Shown in pieces: positions 13,683 to 16,435 of a stretch of 16,435 nt of DNA (positions are counted from its first letter, which is position 1; the number at the start of each line of letters is the position of its first letter). The stretch comes from Lachnospiraceae bacterium UBA3845 (lineage in GTDB: Bacteria; Bacillota; Clostridia; Lachnospirales; Lachnospiraceae). Below the pieces are notes generated by a model. The model was given only the letters and a program-made list of their open reading frames with translations, was not told the DNA's origin and searched no databases. The translations under genes and the position numbers were made by a program. The stretch is from contig DGHP01000025.1 of NCBI GenBank assembly GCA_002392705.1, positions 1 through 16,435 on the forward strand, written 5' to 3'.

Positions 13683-14960
13683 ATGAACAAAAAATGTTTG
13701 GCAGTTATGATGAGCGCAGTGCTGATGGCCGGAACGGCAGGCATGAGCATGCCGGCATTCGCAGCCGAATCAGAAGCGGAGCAGGAAAGCTCCGGGCTTC
13801 TCGGCAGCCTGCTTGGCAGTGGTGCTCTCTCTGATCTGTTCTCAGAGGATGGGGAACTTGGAAAACTGCTTTCGGACAGCAATCTCAGCGGACTTCTCTC
13901 GGAGAACGGTGATCTTGCCGGCCTTGTCGCGGAAGATGGCCCCCTGGCGGGAGTTTTCTCGGAAGACGGTCCTATTGCGGGGCTCCTCGCGGAAGATGGG
14001 CCTCTGGCAGGCGCCCTTTCTGAAGACGGTCCTGTCGCGCAGCTTTTCTCAGAGGGCGGCGCTCTGAGCGGGCTTCTGGGCGATGCCTCCTCAGCCGGGG
14101 ATTTTCTGAGCCAGCTGGCCGATGAGGGCAGTGAGCTTCGCGGCAGCTTCGACGGTCTGATCTCCGCCTTTACAGATGAGAACGGCGAATTTGACGAAGA
14201 AAAGACCACAGCCCTTCTGAACTCGCTGGGCGTCCTGGACGAGAATAATAACCTGAATCTGGAGGAAATCGGCACTCTGATTGAAGGCCTTGCCGGTTCC
14301 ATGGTCACAGATGAGACGGAAGCTGATTATGATTTCGATGACATGGATCTGGGGCCGCTGTTTGAATACTCTGAGCAGATCCAGGCAGCTGCCGAGAAAT
14401 ATGTGCTCGAAGCAAACGCGGACAGCTTTGAAGAGACCGATCTTAATTTCTTTGTTCCCATGCTCGTAGAGGCAAAGGAAGAAGATGACGGAACGATCAA
14501 GGTTCTCGGTGATTTCTGGCAGTTCAATTACAACATTGACAATGATACCCTCGTGGAATCAAGCGGCGGTTCCATGCCCGCTCTTCTGACCATGGAAAAG
14601 GCGGAGGACGGTTCCCTCAGCGTCACCGAAGGCAGAGCCGCTCAGGACGGTGAAGGCAACTGGGCGGATATTGAAAGCTTTTGTGAAGAGGTTGGCACCA
14701 CAACCGATCAGTATCTGTCATGCACCGATGAAACCAGCCGTGAAATCTCTTTTGACTCCCTTATTCTCGACTACATCGAACAGCACCCGGAGATCACAAA
14801 GGTTGAAGTGTCCGGAGAAGTGCTCACAGCCGAGGAGCTGGAGAAAGATATGGATGAGAAACTTGAAACCCTGCTGATGGCTCTGTTCGCTGCTTTCTCA
14901 GAGGGCGAAGGCACAGAATTCATGACCGAAGCTGAATCCATGACCGAAGCTGATATGTAA
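13683..14960 (+). CDS. secreted acidic protein with decapeptide repeats
   Basis: A 425-residue exported protein. Residues 1-27 are a signal peptide (basic MNKK, a hydrophobic core, AFA cleavage before AESE); there is no lipobox cysteine, LPXTG or membrane anchor, so it is probably released or loosely held. Residues 49-137 are about nine tandem units of ten residues on the pattern (L/I/V)-A-G-x-(L/F/V)-(S/A)-E-D-G-P, the clearest five at 78-127. Residues 138-425 form a non-repetitive acidic region of unknown fold, with GDFWQFNYNIDNDTL at 276-290, and end in a short MTEAES/MTEADM repeat. Overall it is very rich in Glu and Asp, which would suit calcium or surface binding. The start follows AGGGAGG by 11 nt; upstream in-frame ATGs lie at or before the promoter. 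It diverges from the NTPase-CYTH gene. I do not recognise a named family. Confidence 0.8.
   Translation: MNKKCLAVMMSAVLMAGTAGMSMPAFAAESEAEQESSGLLGSLLGSGALSDLFSEDGELGKLLSDSNLSGLLSENGDLAGLVAEDGPLAGVFSEDGPIAGLLAEDGPLAGALSEDGPVAQLFSEGGALSGLLGDASSAGDFLSQLADEGSELRGSFDGLISAFTDENGEFDEEKTTALLNSLGVLDENNNLNLEEIGTLIEGLAGSMVTDETEADYDFDDMDLGPLFEYSEQIQAAAEKYVLEANADSFEETDLNFFVPMLVEAKEEDDGTIKVLGDFWQFNYNIDNDTLVESSGGSMPALLTMEKAEDGSLSVTEGRAAQDGEGNWADIESFCEEVGTTTDQYLSCTDETSREISFDSLILDYIEQHPEITKVEVSGEVLTAEELEKDMDEKLETLLMALFAAFSEGEGTEFMTEAESMTEADM
13827..14093 (+). repeat. 30-bp tandem coding repeats
   Basis: About nine 30-bp units (one of 27 bp) encode the decapeptide repeats of the secreted protein. Central units share core words such as GAAGA(C/T)GG(T/C)CC. 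Wobble positions have diverged, so the array is not fresh, and selection seems to hold the protein pattern. Confidence 0.8.
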
Positions 14961-14990
14961 GAAGAAGATATCTAAGAAGAAGATATCTAA
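14958..14990 (+). repeat. 15-bp tandem repeat with three in-frame TAA codons
   Basis: Two copies of TAAGAAGAAGATATC followed by a third TAA. The unit length is a multiple of three, so the stop codon recurs in frame at 14958, 14973 and 14988. It directly follows the secreted-protein frame and abuts the terminator. Confidence 0.8.
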
Positions 14991-14993
14991 AAA

Positions 14994-15038
14994 AAGCCTT
15001 CCGGCGGCAAATTGCTGCTGCCGGAAGGCTTCTTTATT
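14994..15038. terminator. bidirectional terminator between convergent genes
   Basis: AAGCCTTCCGGC (14994-15005) and GCCGGAAGGCTT (15020-15031) form a perfect 12-bp stem. It is followed by CTTTATTT on the plus strand and by a run of T on the minus strand (complement of the A-run 14989-14995). It serves both the secreted protein and the GH51 gene. Confidence 0.9.

Positions 15039-16435
<1,397 letters not shown>

Overview
The window looks like a chromosomal stretch from a Clostridia bacterium of Lachnospiraceae type (Bacillota). The basis is gene content (a VanW-family protein, an AAA-CYTH fusion, a KamA-family radical SAM enzyme, a DUF554 remnant, a GH51 arabinofuranosidase), strong AGGAGG-type ribosome binding sites, TATAAT-type promoters, U-tailed terminators, and a tRNA without an encoded CCA. 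This assignment is inference; no ribosomal gene or species marker is present.

Layout. 1-180: two terminator-like hairpins behind carB. 180-3494 (-): carB, large subunit of carbamoyl-phosphate synthase, with no carA beside it and an apparent insertion at the hinge between its halves. 3495-4515: about 1 kb without a convincing gene. It holds one copy (A) of an interspersed non-coding repeat, nested hairpins and a strong plus-strand terminator. 4571-4644 (-): tRNA-Pro(GGG) with promoter and terminator. 4706-6412 (-): a two-gene unit, AraC-family regulator then alpha/beta-hydrolase (esterase type). 6609-6755 (+): a 48-residue small protein divergent from the AraC gene, with a strong ribosome binding site and its own terminator. 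6756-7423: a pair of 31-nt direct repeats with 60-bp period, hairpins, and repeat copy B. 7424-7756 (+): C-terminal remnant of a DUF554 membrane protein. 7858-8652 (+): promoter and gene of a TIM-barrel-like protein of unknown function.

8722-12002 (-): KamA-family radical SAM protein, then a DUF1232 (YkvA-like) membrane protein, then a fusion of a YqeG-like HAD phosphatase with a VanW-family domain. 12247-13371 (-): a P-loop NTPase fused to a CYTH domain. 13683-14960 (+): a secreted acidic protein with about nine decapeptide repeats, diverging from the NTPase-CYTH gene. A strong bidirectional terminator separates it from the convergent GH51 alpha-L-arabinofuranosidase (15039 to the window edge, -), which lacks its N-terminus here.

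Functionally this is mostly housekeeping and accessory genes rather than one pathway. The AraC/esterase pair and the GH51 enzyme fit plant polysaccharide use, but they are 9 kb apart and a link is only inferred. I do not see a phage, CRISPR-Cas, secretion or biosynthetic system. The most unusual signals are the two divergent copies of the interspersed repeat, the HAD-VanW fusion with an internal translation start, the 48-residue small gene, the decapeptide-repeat exported protein, and the KamA homologue lacking the lysine-binding aspartates.
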